Below are positions 11,873 through 25,700 of a stretch of DNA of 64,000 nucleotides, piece after piece. The notes beneath the pieces were generated by a model. That model worked only from the letters and a program-made list of their open reading frames with translations. It searched no databases and had not been told where the DNA came from. Origin of the DNA: Turritopsis dohrnii (lineage: Eukaryota; Cnidaria; Hydrozoa; Anthoathecata; Oceaniidae); NCBI GenBank assembly GCA_027922465.2, contig BQMF02000178.1, forward strand, positions 434,001-498,000, written 5' to 3'. The position numbers and the translations under genes were made by a program. The stretch's first letter is position 1; the number at the start of each line of letters is the position of its first letter.

Positions 11873-12975
11873 CTAGCATCCCGTGTAAAATTTTTTTACG
11901 GGTTTTAATTCTGAAAATGACATCTCAAACCTGGTGTCGAAAAATTAAATCACAGCATGATGAACAGAAAGGGTATCAGTGCTGTAAGTACTTTAAACTT
12001 TAAATATAGGAGCGCAGAACAGTCGTTTTACTTGGAAGTTCTTAAACCCATCAAAAATAAAAATACGCGCTGTGTGTGCATTGGCTTTTTTCACTCTGTA
12101 AAATAAAATGTATCGATTGAAGATGCAATGCAATAGTTGCCCGTGATGAAAAATCTAACGTCAATACGAAAAAAAAAACACTTCTCACCCTTTTAATTAA
12201 GAAACTCTGATAAATAAACTGTGTTCTAACTAAATAGCTCTATAATATTTTAACTTTGGTTTAACTTCAAAGAAAGAGAATATACCTATCCATACTAATT
12301 CACATCATCGTGTTAATAAACAACAACATCTTCTGCAGCCATTTTCAAACACTTATAAACTCTTTACTTTCCATATTTCATATCTGAAAACAAAATAATA
12401 ATACTTTAAACTACTACTAATTTAAACTACTACTTTCCAGCACACTTTCCTACTGTAAACATATACTTAAAACACTTTCTTCTGCTATTTCTTTTCCACT
12501 GAAATTACGCTACCATATTTATACACTGAAAAACATAAAACTACTTTCTTAGTTTGGAAAAACTGCTTTTATGCTTATGTGAGGTAACTTTCTCTATTTT
12601 GCAGAAGATTTTCTACTATAAACATACACTAAATACCTGTGTAAACTTTCTTTTCTTTCCAGTAAGTGTAGTAAACCTTTCAACTTTCACCTTCGTCTGC
12701 TTCGTGCTAAACTGTCTGTAGACTAAGGGATTTACTAACGGATTCCGTCGGCAACCAATCAAAACGGCGAAAAAATAATTTCTTGCGTTTTGATTGGCTT
12801 AAAAATAACTGACGTTAGATGCCCCGTGCTATTATACTAATCGTGAATGTGTCTTGCGTGATCTAACTGCCGCTATATGACCACGATTAAGAAGATTTTG
12901 GCCGTAAATTTTTAAAAAAACCATCACTCTCTAAGTTAAATGTGTTACACACGATTGCGGATTATTATAAGTAGA
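11873..12975 (-). mobile_element. Non-autonomous Helitron, complete
   Basis: On the minus strand the element begins with TCTACTTATAATAATCCGC, preceded by A, and ends with a hairpin (CCCGT paired with ACGGG, 11880-11903) followed by a short spacer and CTAG, next to T. These are the hallmarks of Helitron ends inserted between A and T. Length is 1103 bp and there is no gene. The right half is alignable to 424-894. Confidence 0.8.
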
Positions 12976-13249
12976 TGTCAGAGACGATATTCCTGGAAAT
13001 CAGCCTCTAAAACTGCGGACTTTCTATGTATTAACAGTTGATTTTGCCGTCAATTCTCCTTTTTAAATACAATTTCCAAAAGTATGAAGTAAACATATAT
13101 CATAAATGTGAAATGTAACCTGAAAAAATAACTTCCTTGAAATCGATTTCTTTTCAGAAAAAATAAGATATCTTAAATACATACTTACATAAATATAACA
13201 TTTATATTGGAAAATTAACAGATCTGGATAATACACGATTTCCTTTTAC

Positions 13250-13578
13250 GGGCTGGTTATATGGAAGAAATTCTTGCGGATGTTTTTTGTTCCGAGGTTA
13301 CATGAAAAAAAAAACATCCAGGCAAATCGGGACAGAACTTTATCCGCCATCTTTAAAGCCTGCTTTCGAAATTATTTATCACATGAATGCGACTGATGTC
13401 AGATAAAAATCAAAAATCGTCCCGTACTCGGTGTTATACGAGCGAGATCGTTTAAACGGGATGATTTTCTGTCATATGACCCAAACTGATGAAACAAAAG
13501 AAATGAATACAATAACGAGATCTTGTTAAAACATCCGGTCTGGGCTAAGCGGGACAATTTCTTCCATATAACCAGCCC
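13250..13578. mobile_element. MITE with 23-bp terminal inverted repeats
   Basis: GGGCTGGTTATATGGAAGAA at the left is repeated inverted at the right (TTCTTCCATATAACCAGCCC). The 329-bp body has no reading frame. The target-site duplication is unclear, so the superfamily is not assigned. Confidence 0.7.
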
Positions 13579-14213
13579 CTTAGAAATGAACAGTTAGGAA
13601 CAATTACAAAAAAATATAGTGTGTTGAGAAATATTTGGCTAATCAGTGATATAATCCTTGCTTACGCCAGCAGTATTTTCTCAATATCTTCCATGTGCTT
13701 CTATTTCGTTTCTAAATAATAAATGTAATTCAGTTAAAATTTCATCCACACAGTTTTCAGTGAAATCCGGAGTCAAGCTTTCACCAAGGCAAATAAAAGA
13801 TTGTAGCACGCATTGATACTACGGAACACATATAGTGGTAAACCTAGCGACATAGGAATTTCTCTCGCGGAATTGATAATTAAACAACCTAACTGCAAAG
13901 GCAAATTGGAATTCCTCTCTAGTACTTGACTATGGCGTAATAAATTCCTCTGATTGTGTGACCTCCATTAACAGTGCAATTACTTTGGTTCAAAATGACT
14001 TGATTTGCTAAAGCTCATTGCAAGGTATGATTTGTGAAAAGTAGGAGGTCAGTTTAGATGTTTACTCAGCCATGCTCCTATATCGAATAGCACTATTTCT
14101 AGGTTTCAAGGACTCATTTTAAGGGTATTTGTTAGGGCTTCAATTCTAAAGGCTTTGTAAAACTGGTTTAGCGCAGCTGAGTTCTTCCAAACATCATCAT
14201 GAAAGGAGTTCCA

Positions 14214-14420
14214 CAGTGACAGAATTAGTGGTGCTATTTTGACTACCGAAATGGTGCCAGATATAGGAACACCTTTAAGGTGTCGCGCAGCACTCTTTCA
14301 AGTGCCAAGCGGGAACCTCTTGAGTGCCAAATTTCAAATAAGAATTGGGTATTGCTGAGCACCAAAATGGGTGCCAGAGATCACGTTTAAAAGGTGTTAT
14401 TTATTCTAATCTACCCTAAG
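14214..14420. repeat. Left terminus and subterminal GGTGY motif cluster of outer transposon
   Basis: Motifs GGTGCT, GGTGCC, AAGGTGTC, GTGCCAA, GAGCACC, GGGTGCC, AAAGGTGTT and AGGGTGTT occur in both orientations within about 200 bp. In CACTA-type elements such arrays bind the accessory transposition protein; that role is inferred here. Confidence 0.55.
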
Positions 14421-14436
14421 GGTGTTTCAAGCTTGC

Positions 14437-14516
14437 GCACAAAGATTTCGTCGTACGCACAAAGATTTCGTTGTTCGCAAAAAGATTTCGATGTTTGCAA
14501 AAATGTTTGTACTGTA
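14437..14516. repeat. 20-bp tandem repeat, four copies
   Basis: GCACAAAGATTTCGTCGTAC is repeated at 14437, 14457, 14477 and (degenerate) 14497, directly inside the left end of the outer transposon. Possibly further binding sites for its proteins. Confidence 0.75.
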
Positions 14517-15875
14517 ACCTTGGCGTTCATGGAAATTGTGTTTGTCGCTATTTTGTTGAAGTTTTCTTACTTTGCTTGAACGAACGACCAAGGAGCAATT
14601 TAGAGGTGAGAAGTAATTTCGTTCTGGATTACTAACCGGATGAGAACGAAACAAATGTAGAGATCAAAATGTTCTTCACACTAGCACATGTGCATATTAT
14701 CAACTGAACTTGGCTTGTGCTGAAATTTAAATTGTTAAAATGGAGTTCTTTACTTAACATACTATCAATTTTCCTTATTCCAGGCGAGCTGAGGGTCAAT
14801 AAAGATTACAAGGCATGAAACTGATGAAATGACCCTGAAAAATGTAGCCAAATGTATTGATGTGGTATTAAAAATAAACAGCTTGTTTAATCAACAAATT
14901 TCCTGACTTCATCAGGTTAAAATGCAGAATCAAAGAATCAGCTCAAAGAATCAAGTGAAAATATTTTTTATTTCATCAATAGAGTCGCATCAACTTTTTC
15001 TATTTTACTTCTTAATTTATAAACAGAATAAAAGTCAGACTGAAAATTCAAAAAGAACTATTATACTTCTCAAACTGTGAACTCATAAATTATTTCATGT
15101 TGCTTACGGGAAATACACATAAACATTTGATATAGTCACTTATCAAATTTACCATGGAGTTACAAGAGAAGAAATTTAAAGCAAAAGAATCAATACATTA
15201 AATAAACAATATCTTGGAACCTACACCATATCATGAAATGAATAAAATAAATTAAAATAATCAATACTGTCTCTATGAAATCATAATATGCTGAAGTTGC
15301 AGTATAGCAAAGTCACATTATGCAAAGTCACATTAAAATTGCAAAAGAAACGTTGCAGAATTAGAAAACATCAGTAAAAGCACCATACACCTCCTTATAT
15401 AATTTGGCAAATAAAACAGTTCACATTCAAGGATATTGGGCATGAGACCCATAAAAATCAAAACTTGAAAGATTTGATGGTGAAGTGGGAACAGAAGATG
15501 CCACCAACAGGAAAAAGCAAATAAGATTCAAAATCAGAGGAATAATTAGAAAAAAAGACACATAAGGGAAGATAACAAATATTAATAAGTCAATTTACAA
15601 ACTTAAACTAAGTTTCGAAACCGAGAAAACTTATATCTGACACCAAATTAGACATAACTTCATTTACAATTCTGCTGGATTCAATAATTACACAAAAAGC
15701 ATCAGTCACGAAAGATTTCAAGTGTAGTTTCTTGCTGTAAAAGTGCTCACAGCACCCATTGGATTTTCACAAGGTTGCATTAATATAAGGCTACACACCC
15801 ATACATAATATAATAAATAAAAAGAATAAAGAAGAAGCTACTGTAATATTAGCCATGTAATATACTACAATACGG
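14517..15875. other. Noncoding left arm of outer transposon
   Basis: AT-rich and without a convincing gene. The part next to 15876 is likely the 3' untranslated region of the zinc-finger gene. Confidence 0.35.
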
Positions 15876-16551
15876 TCACTTATTCATTTCTGTAGAATGA
15901 TACTTCCGTAAATGATAATATCTTGACCATGAAGACGAAAAAGTTTCATCACAATGCACACAAGTCCAGACTTCAGATGTATGTAATGACTTTGTATGTC
16001 TTTTAAGATCTTTACTATAAATGAACCGCACATTAAGCTGACAAATTGTGCAGACAAATGGTTTTCCGGAGTGCTTGCCAAAACAGCTTTTCCTTTTATG
16101 ACGAAGAAATTTGATCTTCTAGTAAATGTTGTTGAACATACATCACATTTTAGTTTTTGAAAATCATGCTGACATCGATTATGATCATCAACAGCCACTT
16201 TGCCACCAAAAATCACAACACCACAAGTAACGCAAGTAACTGATATTGAATTGACCGAGAAGTCTAAATCCATTGGTTGCTTGTGCTTTTTTGAAATATG
16301 ATATTTAAGTCCTGAATCGCTATTATACGTTTTATCACAGAGATCGCAATGGAGTTTCTTTAGATCGTGTTTGATACCATAGTGCTTGTCTAATTCGTAA
16401 CGGCTTCGGAAATTTTTTTTACATGTATTGCAAATGAACGGCTTTAGACTATCTCTGTGCCATTTAATATGTCTATGTTTTCTGCTACAAAAACAGATTT
16501 GTCACATACAAAACAGTAAAAAGCATGAGCTTGACGCTGCTTGTTCGCCAT
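15876..16551 (-). pseudogene. C2H2 zinc-finger protein, frameshifted
   Basis: Starting from an ATG at 16551 the minus strand encodes at least six C2H2-type fingers: FYCFVC; FICNTCKKNFRSRYELDKHY; LHCDLCDKTYNSDSGLKYHI; LKCDVCSTTFTRRSNF; FVCTICQLN with RHTKSLH; and WTCVHCDETFSSSWSRYYHL. The frame shifts near 16490 and near 16095; the stop is TGA at 15878-15876. It lies inside the outer transposon on the strand opposite to the other two genes. It may be the element's DNA-binding accessory protein or a captured gene; the sequence does not decide. Single-base shifts could also be assembly errors. Confidence 0.6.
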
Positions 16552-17050
16552 TATGAAACTGAAACATATTAATCCACTTTGTTAAAATGAAGAACGTGAT
16601 GGTACTCTCTTTTGCTTTTCGCGCTGAAATATGAAAATGAAGAAATGTGAACTGCTGAACCTGAGATGGACAGCCAGCGAGATCTGTTGTATCAAGTTTT
16701 TTCTTTTGGGCCTGATAGTGAAAGGTAGAAAGAACCCTTTTCCAAAGTTCTTAAGAATGGGATAGTTATTTTATTGATGTATAGCGGAATATGATTCTAT
16801 CAGCTAAAAAATTTATGAGGACCAAAAAGTTTTTGAACATTCATTTGATTGTGAAAAAATTAGCTATGTGAGAAAATTTCCTCTTAAAATTTGTTCATCT
16901 TCTTGAATTGTATGTATAGTTCTATCTTTGTATGTTTGAGATGACTGTTAAGCTTTTACTCCTCCTTTCTTCATCACGTGTGTACAAGACAAGTGTACAA
17001 GACAAGTGTATCAGCTAATTATGATTGTCAACTGATTGCCGGCAAAAAAA
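16552..17050. other. Noncoding, within outer transposon
   Basis: Nothing recognised. It could hold the promoter of the minus-strand zinc-finger gene. Confidence 0.3.
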
Positions 17051-18634
17051 TAATAGGTCCGAATTTTTCAATTTCCCATAAATTTCAAAATTGGTTATAC
17101 ATGTATTACCGTAAAACGGGGTGACTTGAAACAAAATTCGCCGTTTTTTGAAAAGATTTGCTCATAACTTTTAATCTAAGAAAGTAATTACTATGAAATT
17201 TTGAAAAAAGGTCCATTCATCTTTTGTCTTTCAGATAACGAAGTGTTCAAACTAATTGATGCATACCATCTCAAGTTATTGCTTCACAAAGTACACCTAC
17301 TGAAGTTTATCGTGCAGGGGTGAATTGAAACAGTGCTGTTTGCACAAAAATGTTGTTGTATAGAGCGCCAAAACAGAAAACGTGTGATCTACGATTACTT
17401 GCGTATAAAACATAAATTAAAATAATTTGTTATTGCCAGTTTCATTTTTATTAAGTGATGGACAGTGTTAGTAAATTTTGAAAACTCAAAATTTCAGAAT
17501 GGTAAAACATTGTAAAAAGTAAGTTATCTGAAGCCATTAAAATCATTAAGTGTGTGATAACGTAATTGTTTCAGAAACAATATCGAAAGCAGGCAAGACG
17601 AATTTGAATTTATAGCTAGTTTACACGACTGTACTTACATAAAACTTGTAAATTGAATATATATAATAAAATTCCTGTTTCAGAGTATCCAACTTTCTTT
17701 CTCGTGCTTTTCTTACTTTAGGATATTTCCTTTACCATTTCGATATTGATGTCACTTAGAAATTGATCCATCGTTATTGGTTTTTCCACACAAGCGCTTC
17801 ATCATTTCATCCGGATTACGCGAATTTATTGCGCCATTGCATATGACATGTATATGGAGTATGAAACGGCGTCCATATATCAAAAAGTCAAGAAGAAGCC
17901 CTGGTAACAAGGTTAAGTATGAAATTGTAAAAGTAACAACATGTGGCCCGTCTATCGCCAATTTCACAATAAGTATGGTGTGCCCATAGCCTTGAACGGA
18001 GGATATAATTGCAGCACCTATTTGTTCAGAATTCTGATTAGTTTTCAGTTATGGTACTTAGTAAAACGAGTATATTGAGGTTCAATTCTTAGATTATTGA
18101 CCCTTTCTATTAATGGAACTTATAATAATTACCAAATGACTTATACCACCTTTGAAACTCCATCGGCTGAACTTTAACACACATCAATGATTCGATTACA
18201 TCATAATTGATAAGAATATTTATGCAATAATCGAAGAGACGAAGTGTATCAAGTGCAAAAAAACGAAACATTTTAATGGCATATATTTCTGTCAATTTTA
18301 AATATTTTTTGATAATATTCTGGAATTACTCCCTTTGACCTTTCTATTTTACAAATGTAAACAAAATTATATTTGGCGATATGCTGTATCGCCGTGACGT
18401 TGTTCATCTTCAGCTTCCGAAGAACTTCCTTGATTAATAAAACTTTTTATATCGAATGTTGCGCTAGATAGTCTCCGAACGGAATCTGAAAAAAATTCGG
18501 AGTTTCATTCATTATTTCATGAGAAATAACGTTTTTTTGACGCTGTTTCAAGTCACCCCGCTTTACGGTATAATATGCTTATAATATAACCAATTTTGAA
18601 ATTTATGGGAAATCGAAAAAATTCGAACCTATTA
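17051..18634. mobile_element. 1.6-kb TIR element without genes
   Basis: About 100 bp at the left (TAATAGGTCCGAATTTTTCA, then CCCATAAATTTCAAAATTGG, then ACCGTAAAACGGGGTGACTT) is repeated inverted at the right, ending CGAACCTATTA. The repeats are slightly diverged and the body encodes nothing convincing. A TA duplication at both ends is possible, which would fit a Tc1/mariner-type insertion. It lies inside the outer transposon, upstream of the transposase gene. Confidence 0.7.
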
Positions 18635-18765
18635 TTATTTATGCTTATTTTTTTATTTTTTATTTTTTTAAATGAGTTGCTCCCTGCAAGGCCGAAGCCA
18701 CTACTATCGAAAAATGAAATGTCATGTCATGATTTGTTTTCAGATATAATGCAATTACATATATA

Positions 18766-21217
18766 ATGGACAGATCTTGTCTTTGTAAATTTCAATCATG
18801 CTGTTACCAATCCTTTTCATATAAGAGATTTTTGCGACATACTTGGGACAAACATTCATTTGAAACTGGTTTTAAATACCAATGTAATGTCTCAAGTTGT
18901 CCCAAGACGTATACTAATGTCCAATCATTCAGAAGACATTTAAAAGCAGCACATCGTTGGTTTTATGACAACCATTTCTCAAACAAGGGAGAGGGCACTG
19001 ATAATGGAACTGTTGATTGCAATGATAATAATGAAACAGATTCAGAAATTGAAATTGACAATGAATTTCAGGAAAATTCATCAGATTTATATGAACCCAT
19101 CAATTCTACAGATTATGATGATTTAGTTGCTTCGTTTTTATTAGAATTGAGGAATTGCTTTGGTGTGACCACTGAAGCTACTTGTTTTGTCAGTCAGACC
19201 ATAAGAAAAATTTTGAGGATAGAAAGAGAATACCTATGTTCATCTTTGAAGTATTCTCTTCAAAAACATCATGGAATAACCAATTTACATTATGAATGTA
19301 AAGCTGTTCTTTGTGCAGAGAGTGGTGTTTCATTATCATTTGGAAAATTTGTTGGCCCAAAAAATCTTACTAAATATGTAAAAAGTAAAGATAGTTACAT
19401 TGAACCTAAAGAAATTTATGTTGGATTTGATGAAAGTAAAGGTAAACATGACACTGTTCAGTATGTGTCAATATTGGAGACATTAAAGTTACTATTAAGC
19501 CATGAAGATGTTTTAGGAAAAATTAAAAGTCCTGATGAGTCTTGTAACAAACTAACCAATTTTTCTGATGGGTATGCTGCAAAACAAAACAAACTTTTTT
19601 CACTGAACCCAGAAGCTGTTCAAATTTCACTATACCATGATGACTTTGGCGTTGTTAATGCATTGGGAAATAAAGTCTCAAAGTATAAAGTGTCTGGTTT
19701 TTACTTTGTCATTGGAAATCTGCCATTAAAGCATAAATGTGGTCTTAAGGACATACATTTAGTTCTCCTGTCACCAGCAGAATTTGTTAAAAAGTATGGA
19801 TATAGGTCTGTTTTACAGCCCCTTTTAGATGATCTACGTGACTTAGAAATATATGGTATCAAAGTTGCTCTGGATAAGAACATACATGTGATGTTAGGAA
19901 CAATTTCCATGATCATAGCTGATAATTTGGCTGCACATGCACTTGGTGGTTTTTTGTAATTTTAGGAAAGTGCAACAGTTTTGTAGGTTTTGTATGACAA
20001 AGAGAAATTCTATAAATGAGATCACATTAAAATCACAATTGCGTTCTAAAGAATCATATGATTCACATATTCAGGCAATAGAAGTTGATGCTTCTATGCG
20101 TTCTGTCTATGGCTTGCAGTCGGAATCCTGCTTAAATGTTCTGGAATATTATCATGTTGCTGATGGACTGCCACCAGATATTGCACATGACATTTTTGAA
20201 GGATTTGCAAGAGATCTTACTCAAAATATTTTGTGTTATTTAATTAAAGAAAATTTTATCACCTTATCCAATTTAAATGATAGTATTACAACTTTATCAT
20301 ACTGTGAAGTCGATAAAAAGAACAAACCACAAGTTATTCAATCTAAATCACTGAACTTGTTAAAAGTCAAGCAGACTGCAGCTGAAATGTGGAATTTGTT
20401 ACGTTTACTTCCAGTTTATGTCGGAACTATTGTACCACGGTCACATGTTTATGGGGAAAATTGTATTGATTTTCTTGAATTATTAGACAGATTATGTGCT
20501 CCCTCATTTTCTAATGCAGATCTTGTCACTATGGATTTCTCTATAAAGGAATTCTTTACTGATTACCTTAACTTATATCCTGAAAAAGAGTTAAAACCCA
20601 AAGCGCATTTTATTACACATTACCCAGAGATGATAAAAAAGTTTGGACCTCTCATGAAAACTTTAAGGTTTGAATCTAAAAATGGCCAGTTAAAGGAGTT
20701 CGTAAAAAACACCAAAAACAGAAAAAACCTATGTCAAACAATAGCAGTGAAACATCAAATGTTCATGTATTTAAATTATCGAAAAATCTTTTTACTTGAT
20801 GAGAAAGATCAGTATGCTGTTCGATCAAGTGAGGTCTCAGTAAACGATTTGCTAATGCAAGAACAAAACTGCTTGCAGAAAATTAGAAACTTTGAAAGAG
20901 ATCAACTCATTAAGCAAAATCTATTACTATAGAGGACCAAAGATACTCAACTGGTGAAGGAGTTCTAATTGATCATATTCATGATGAATATGTTTTTGGT
21001 ATGGTGGAGAAAGTGTTTAGGTGATCAAGTGTACCTGTATTGTAATAAAGTTATTACTGACCATTATGACAAACATTTTCATGCTTACAAGATTTCTTTG
21101 TCTGAAGAAAAGGTGCTTTTGCAAATAAACAATTTATTGTACTATCATCCATTAGCTATTTATGAAATTACTAGTCTTCTGTATATTATGCGATATCATG
21201 TTCCTAAAGTGTTATGA
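18766..21217 (+). pseudogene. Transposase-like protein of outer element, C2H2 N-terminus, frameshifted
   Basis: The protein begins MDRSCLCKFQSCCYQSFSY and carries a pair of C2H2 fingers (first 70 residues), an acidic linker, then a long domain. Recognisable segments are YHDDFGVVNALGNKVSKYKV, DNLAAHALGGF, CRFCMTKRNS (a zinc ribbon in the loop), HVADGLPPDIAHDIFEG, KPKAHFITHYPEMIKKFGP and LRFESKNGQ. This order (DD, then DGLPPDIAHD, then PKAHFITHYP with a late acidic residue) resembles the transposases of CACTA/EnSpm-related elements, also known as captured or repeated genes in fish and cnidarians. The frame shifts near 19955 (a T run), near 20930 and near 21020; the last part ends at 21217. Catalytic residues are not assigned with certainty. 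Probably one exon. Confidence 0.6.
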
Positions 21218-21665
21218 CTTTTAATTGTATATATTAATTCACCTATCTCGTTATCATAACATTGATTCTTGTTCTAGTTGACAATCAGACCTGTTTGTAA
21301 CAAAACATTCTGAAACCAAGGAAATCTTTCTTTACTTTCTCCAAATGTAGTATTTATTTTATGTTATTAGCAGCACATTGATTCTTTTTCTAGTTTGCAA
21401 CCAAATCTGTTTATAACAAATACTGTAGAAAATAACAGCCAGCGAATAATTATTATATAAAACACACGTTAGAATTTATTAAAATTATACAAAGCTTTTC
21501 GTAAGAACAGGCTTACATTCATTATCAAGTTAGATAAAAGTAATACTGTACGAACCAAGGAAATGTTTTTTTCATGTTACTAATTTGAAACCTGTTTTTA
21601 CAAAAACACTTTCATGCATTATTATTTTAGCAATTATAAACAACTGTATTTTAAGCAGTTATATT
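21218..21665. other. Spacer between transposase and PB1 genes
   Basis: AT-rich; contains a near-duplicate of about 60 bp (AACATTGATTCTTGTTCTAG at 21260 and GCACATTGATTCTTTTTCTAG at 21372). Likely the promoter region of the next gene. Confidence 0.3.
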
Positions 21666-22054
21666 ATGGAAGAAAAATTCAAAGTACAACTAGGTGATTT
21701 TAAGAAGTGTGTCATCAAACATGGAGTAACTACTATGGATCAGTTACGGGAAAACATCACTATCAGTTTTAAGAAGTGCCCAATATATAAAGATGATAGT
21801 TTCATTATACAATATTATGATGAAGATGTTGAAGATTTTATAGACCTGGATGACATAAGCTGTTTGCATTGTGTAGTTGAGCGCAAATTACAACTTTTAT
21901 ATCCAAGACAAATGCATGAAGAATTAATGGAGAAGAATGATAGCAAATTAGATGTTAGTGATGGAGGTGATGTTTCCTTGCAAACTTCAATACCGGATGG
22001 ATCATTTCTTTCTAGTAGTATTCTAGAAGATTTTGAGATAACTAATAAAAGCAA
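21666..22054 (+). CDS. PB1/SAMD3-like protein of outer element, exon 1
   Basis: The exon begins MEEKFKVQLGDFKKCVIKHG and ends at a GTGAGA donor. The first 75 residues resemble a PB1-type ubiquitin-like fold (basic start, then IIQYYDEDVEDFIDLDD, an acidic OPCA-like patch), followed by a serine/aspartate-rich linker. In the SAMD3-like family, proteins of this type start with such a domain and continue with a conserved region; that region is found at 27289-28972. The exons are separated by the RAG1-like transposon, which sits in this intron. An upstream in-frame extension to 21585 exists but is less likely. Confidence 0.5.
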
Positions 22055-22246
22055 GTGAGAAAAAAATTTATATCAGAATACAATGCAATTTACATTAGAA
22101 GTACTGTGTGTGTTATACTTAAATGAATCTTTTATTTTTAATTATGAAGGAATGTTAAGTGGCCATATCCATTTATCATAAAAGATCATATGGTTCATTC
22201 TGCTGTGCTTTGCAAAATTAATAAAAAACAGATGCTTTCTACTAAA

Positions 22247-22300
22247 CACGGTATTTCAAATCTCCCGCGATACGGAATTTAATTGTGAGCATGCGCAATA
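22247..22300 (+). repeat. Left terminal inverted repeat of RAG1-like transposon
   Basis: CACGGTATTT, 25-bp spacer, then ATTGTGAGCATGCGC. Preceded by TAAA. Confidence 0.8.
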
Positions 22301-22724
22301 CTTACCGATTTAAATCACATCTCACAGCGATGTGAGCCTATCAAGACCCTGGTCACCCTCATCTCTAAATCCATATCAAATTTTGATGTATGAAGTGAAA
22401 GGCTCAAACTACTAATTTTAATCGCTTACTGGATGACCAGGGTATCACACAGACATGTTTATAAGGTCCTTTTGACGCTTGAGAAGATACTTGGCGCGAA
22501 AGAAGTTCGAATTTCAAAATTTTAAAAAACATTATTTTTAGCTGGCTGAATATATGACCTTTTGAATTTTTACGAAGAAAATTAGCTTCAAGCAACCAAG
22601 AAACATCCTATTACTTACCAAAGAAACCATTCCCATAACTCTATCATTTTTTTTAAATTCATTTTAAGACCTCACTTTCACCTGCCTTTTCACCCCCACC
22701 CACCTCAACAACCTTCATGCCATT

Positions 22725-25700
22725 ATGGCTGATATTCACCAAGTCAACCTCAAAAAATTATGCAGGATATGTGGAGAAGCCCTAGGCAAATCTAGTATTT
22801 GCAAGACAAAGCATTCTATGAGAATCGGTGCAGTATTTTATGTTGATATTGCACAAGATGATGAGTCAATTCACCCACCATTGTTTTGCCTGAAGTGCTA
22901 TGCAACTGTCATCAATGTGGAAAAAAGAGGATCAACAGCACATTTAAAAGCAAAAAATTGGGTTCCACATTCAGAGAATTGTGTTGTTTGTGCATCTAAG
23001 CCAAGGGGCAGAAAAACCAAAAGAACATCAACTGGTCGACCATCAACCAGCTCCACATTATGGACAAGAAAAATCGTAACAGAAATACTGGAAACACTTC
23101 CAAAAAATTACATTGGAGTCACAAAACACAACTTTGCTGAAATTTCAAATCCCCATTTGAAACTTTGCATATGTCCGATATGTGATGAATTAATGTCCAT
23201 GCCAGTTGTAGCAGAAAATTGCCAACATTCATTTTGCTACAAATGCATTTCATGTGTTATCGAAGGAAAAGACCAAAAGGATGCCTTGTGTCCAATTTGT
23301 GACAAAAGCATTAATCTCGGGACATTAAAATCATCTTCATATGTGCTATCCATGATAAAGTGTCTGAAATGTTATTGCACTAAACATTGTGGTTTGTCGT
23401 TCACAATATCGGAAATGAACGACAAAATCAAACACGAAGAAACTTGTACAGGATTGCAACCAGAACCATCAACATCTCACCAATCGTCATCGGCATTCTC
23501 AGAAATTTTCTCCATTCAAAACTCTCAAGAATTTACCAGAAACATGGAGGATGCTGCTTTACATATAATCAAGAAAAAGCTCGAACAGTCACAAAACCAT
23601 GTTGCAGAATTTTGTTCTGGAGGTCCTCGGGTATAGATTTTTTTATATGCCCTAAAGAAAATTTGTTAATGTAACAATTTCTTCATTTTGTAATAATCTG
23701 TTTCATTTATAGTCAAGTATAATACTTATCTTTCTTACTTTAAGCCATTTGTTGTTGCATCAATTTCAAAACAACAGAAAAATAGCTCAGATGTATGTGA
23801 TCGAACACTGAGAACAAGGAATCGAATGTTAAACGAACATCTGAAGGTTACAGCAGGAAACTCTTCGGCAGCAGTAACACACCAAACTTCATCGTTCATA
23901 AGAAGTTTGGACACTAAAACACAAGAAAAGGTTTTGTCAAAAGCAAACATTAGTTGTGTACAAATTACAGCACCTGAAATGGTATCTCTCAAAGCTGATT
24001 TGGGAATTCCATGGAATAAACTTAAAGCAATGTCGAGGTTGTAGTTTATATAAAATCTACTATACATCATTTTTGTTATGATATATACATTGCAAAATTA
24101 AAATTTTTTCATAGATGGTTAAAGACATTCAACATCGACACACCATCAATTAACAAACAGCGAAATGTTGCAACAGAATGGTCTGGAGCAGACTTTTTAG
24201 TTGAGGAAGCACCCTTTCGGTTTGAATCAAAAGAGAGCAAAGGTTGTTACGAAATTCAAACAGCACCGTGGGGTTATATAACAAATTTATATACACATCT
24301 TCTGGAGTTATTACAATCCTTAAAAAGGTATTCTTTGGCCACAGCACTTACAAAAAATAAATAATAGACCATAAAAGTTAACAGGAAAAAAAATTTTTTT
24401 TAACAGTTAAGCATTATTAACATAAATAATTAAAATTCCAGGCATGATATGCTCAATTTCAACAAAATTTCGAATGAAGTTCACATCAAAATAGGTGGTG
24501 ACCATGGAGGAGGTTCTTTTAAAATGTGCTATCAAATTGCAAACACTGACAAGCCAAATAGCAAAAATAATACAACCGTATTCAGCTTGTTTGAGGCGAA
24601 GGATTATCGCACAAATTTGAAGATAGCATTAAGTCGGTTCAAAAACCAAGTCGATGCCCTGCAGAATGATTATTGGGAGTAAGTTAACTATAATGAATCA
24701 TGTACATAACATAAATGAGAAAAAAACAAACCGTAATTTTTTTTTGGTCATCTTTTCAGGGAAAAAAAGTTCAGAGTATTTATGTTTGGAGACTATGAAT
24801 TCTTATGCAATGTATATGGACTGACAGGTGCAAATGGTAAAACAAAAATTCTTATTTCTCCTTGACAAGGTCAAAAGACATCTAGAGATATTATCAATAT
24901 TATCATTCATCAATAAAAATAAATAAAATGTTTTGTACTGTTTACCAACCGTTTTTCATAGGACGTCACTGCTGTTTATTTTGCACAATCACACGAGAAG
25001 AAATGCAGACTCCACATAAAAAATTCCCAAAACGATCTCTTGAATCTCTTAAAGTGGATTTCGATAACTTCAATTCTGCTGGTGGTGATCTTAAGAAAGC
25101 AAAATTATTTAATAATGTGATAGATGAACTCTTTTTTAATATACCACTAGATCAAGTAATGTTTCTTACTTATATCATTACTTTTTGCAGAGAATGAATA
25201 AAATACCCCATTACAATGTTTATATTGTAGGTTGCATTACCAGCCTTGCATATCTCACTTGGAACATATAAAAAATTCTTTGAATTGATGGAAATGGAAT
25301 GCAGCATGCTTGATCTTGAAATTTCTCATCAACAAGATGTAAATGGTGCTAGAATGGTACAATATAGTGACTTGGTTGAGAAACAGAAGAAAATACGTTC
25401 ATTGTATTACACAATAAATGACCTCAAAGAAAAAATTTCATTGGTAATTCTAAGATTTTGTAATTATACAAACAATATCCTCATACATACTTATTTACAA
25501 GTGAAAAGTTTCAAGCATGTTAGTTAAGTATGATACAGCTGAAAAAAAATTTTTTTTGTGATGTTTGTCTAAGTTCACCCAATTTATAACAATTATGAGA
25601 AGAATTAACTATCTTCAGGTGCATGATGCTATCACATCCAACATTTTAAAAAACCCAGAGAATGAAGATGAAATACGTTCAATATTTACCTTAAGGATTA

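Noticed and set aside
14394..14654. Small overlapping frames on both strands
   Set aside because: They cover the 20-bp tandem repeat and subterminal region of the outer transposon; no protein features.
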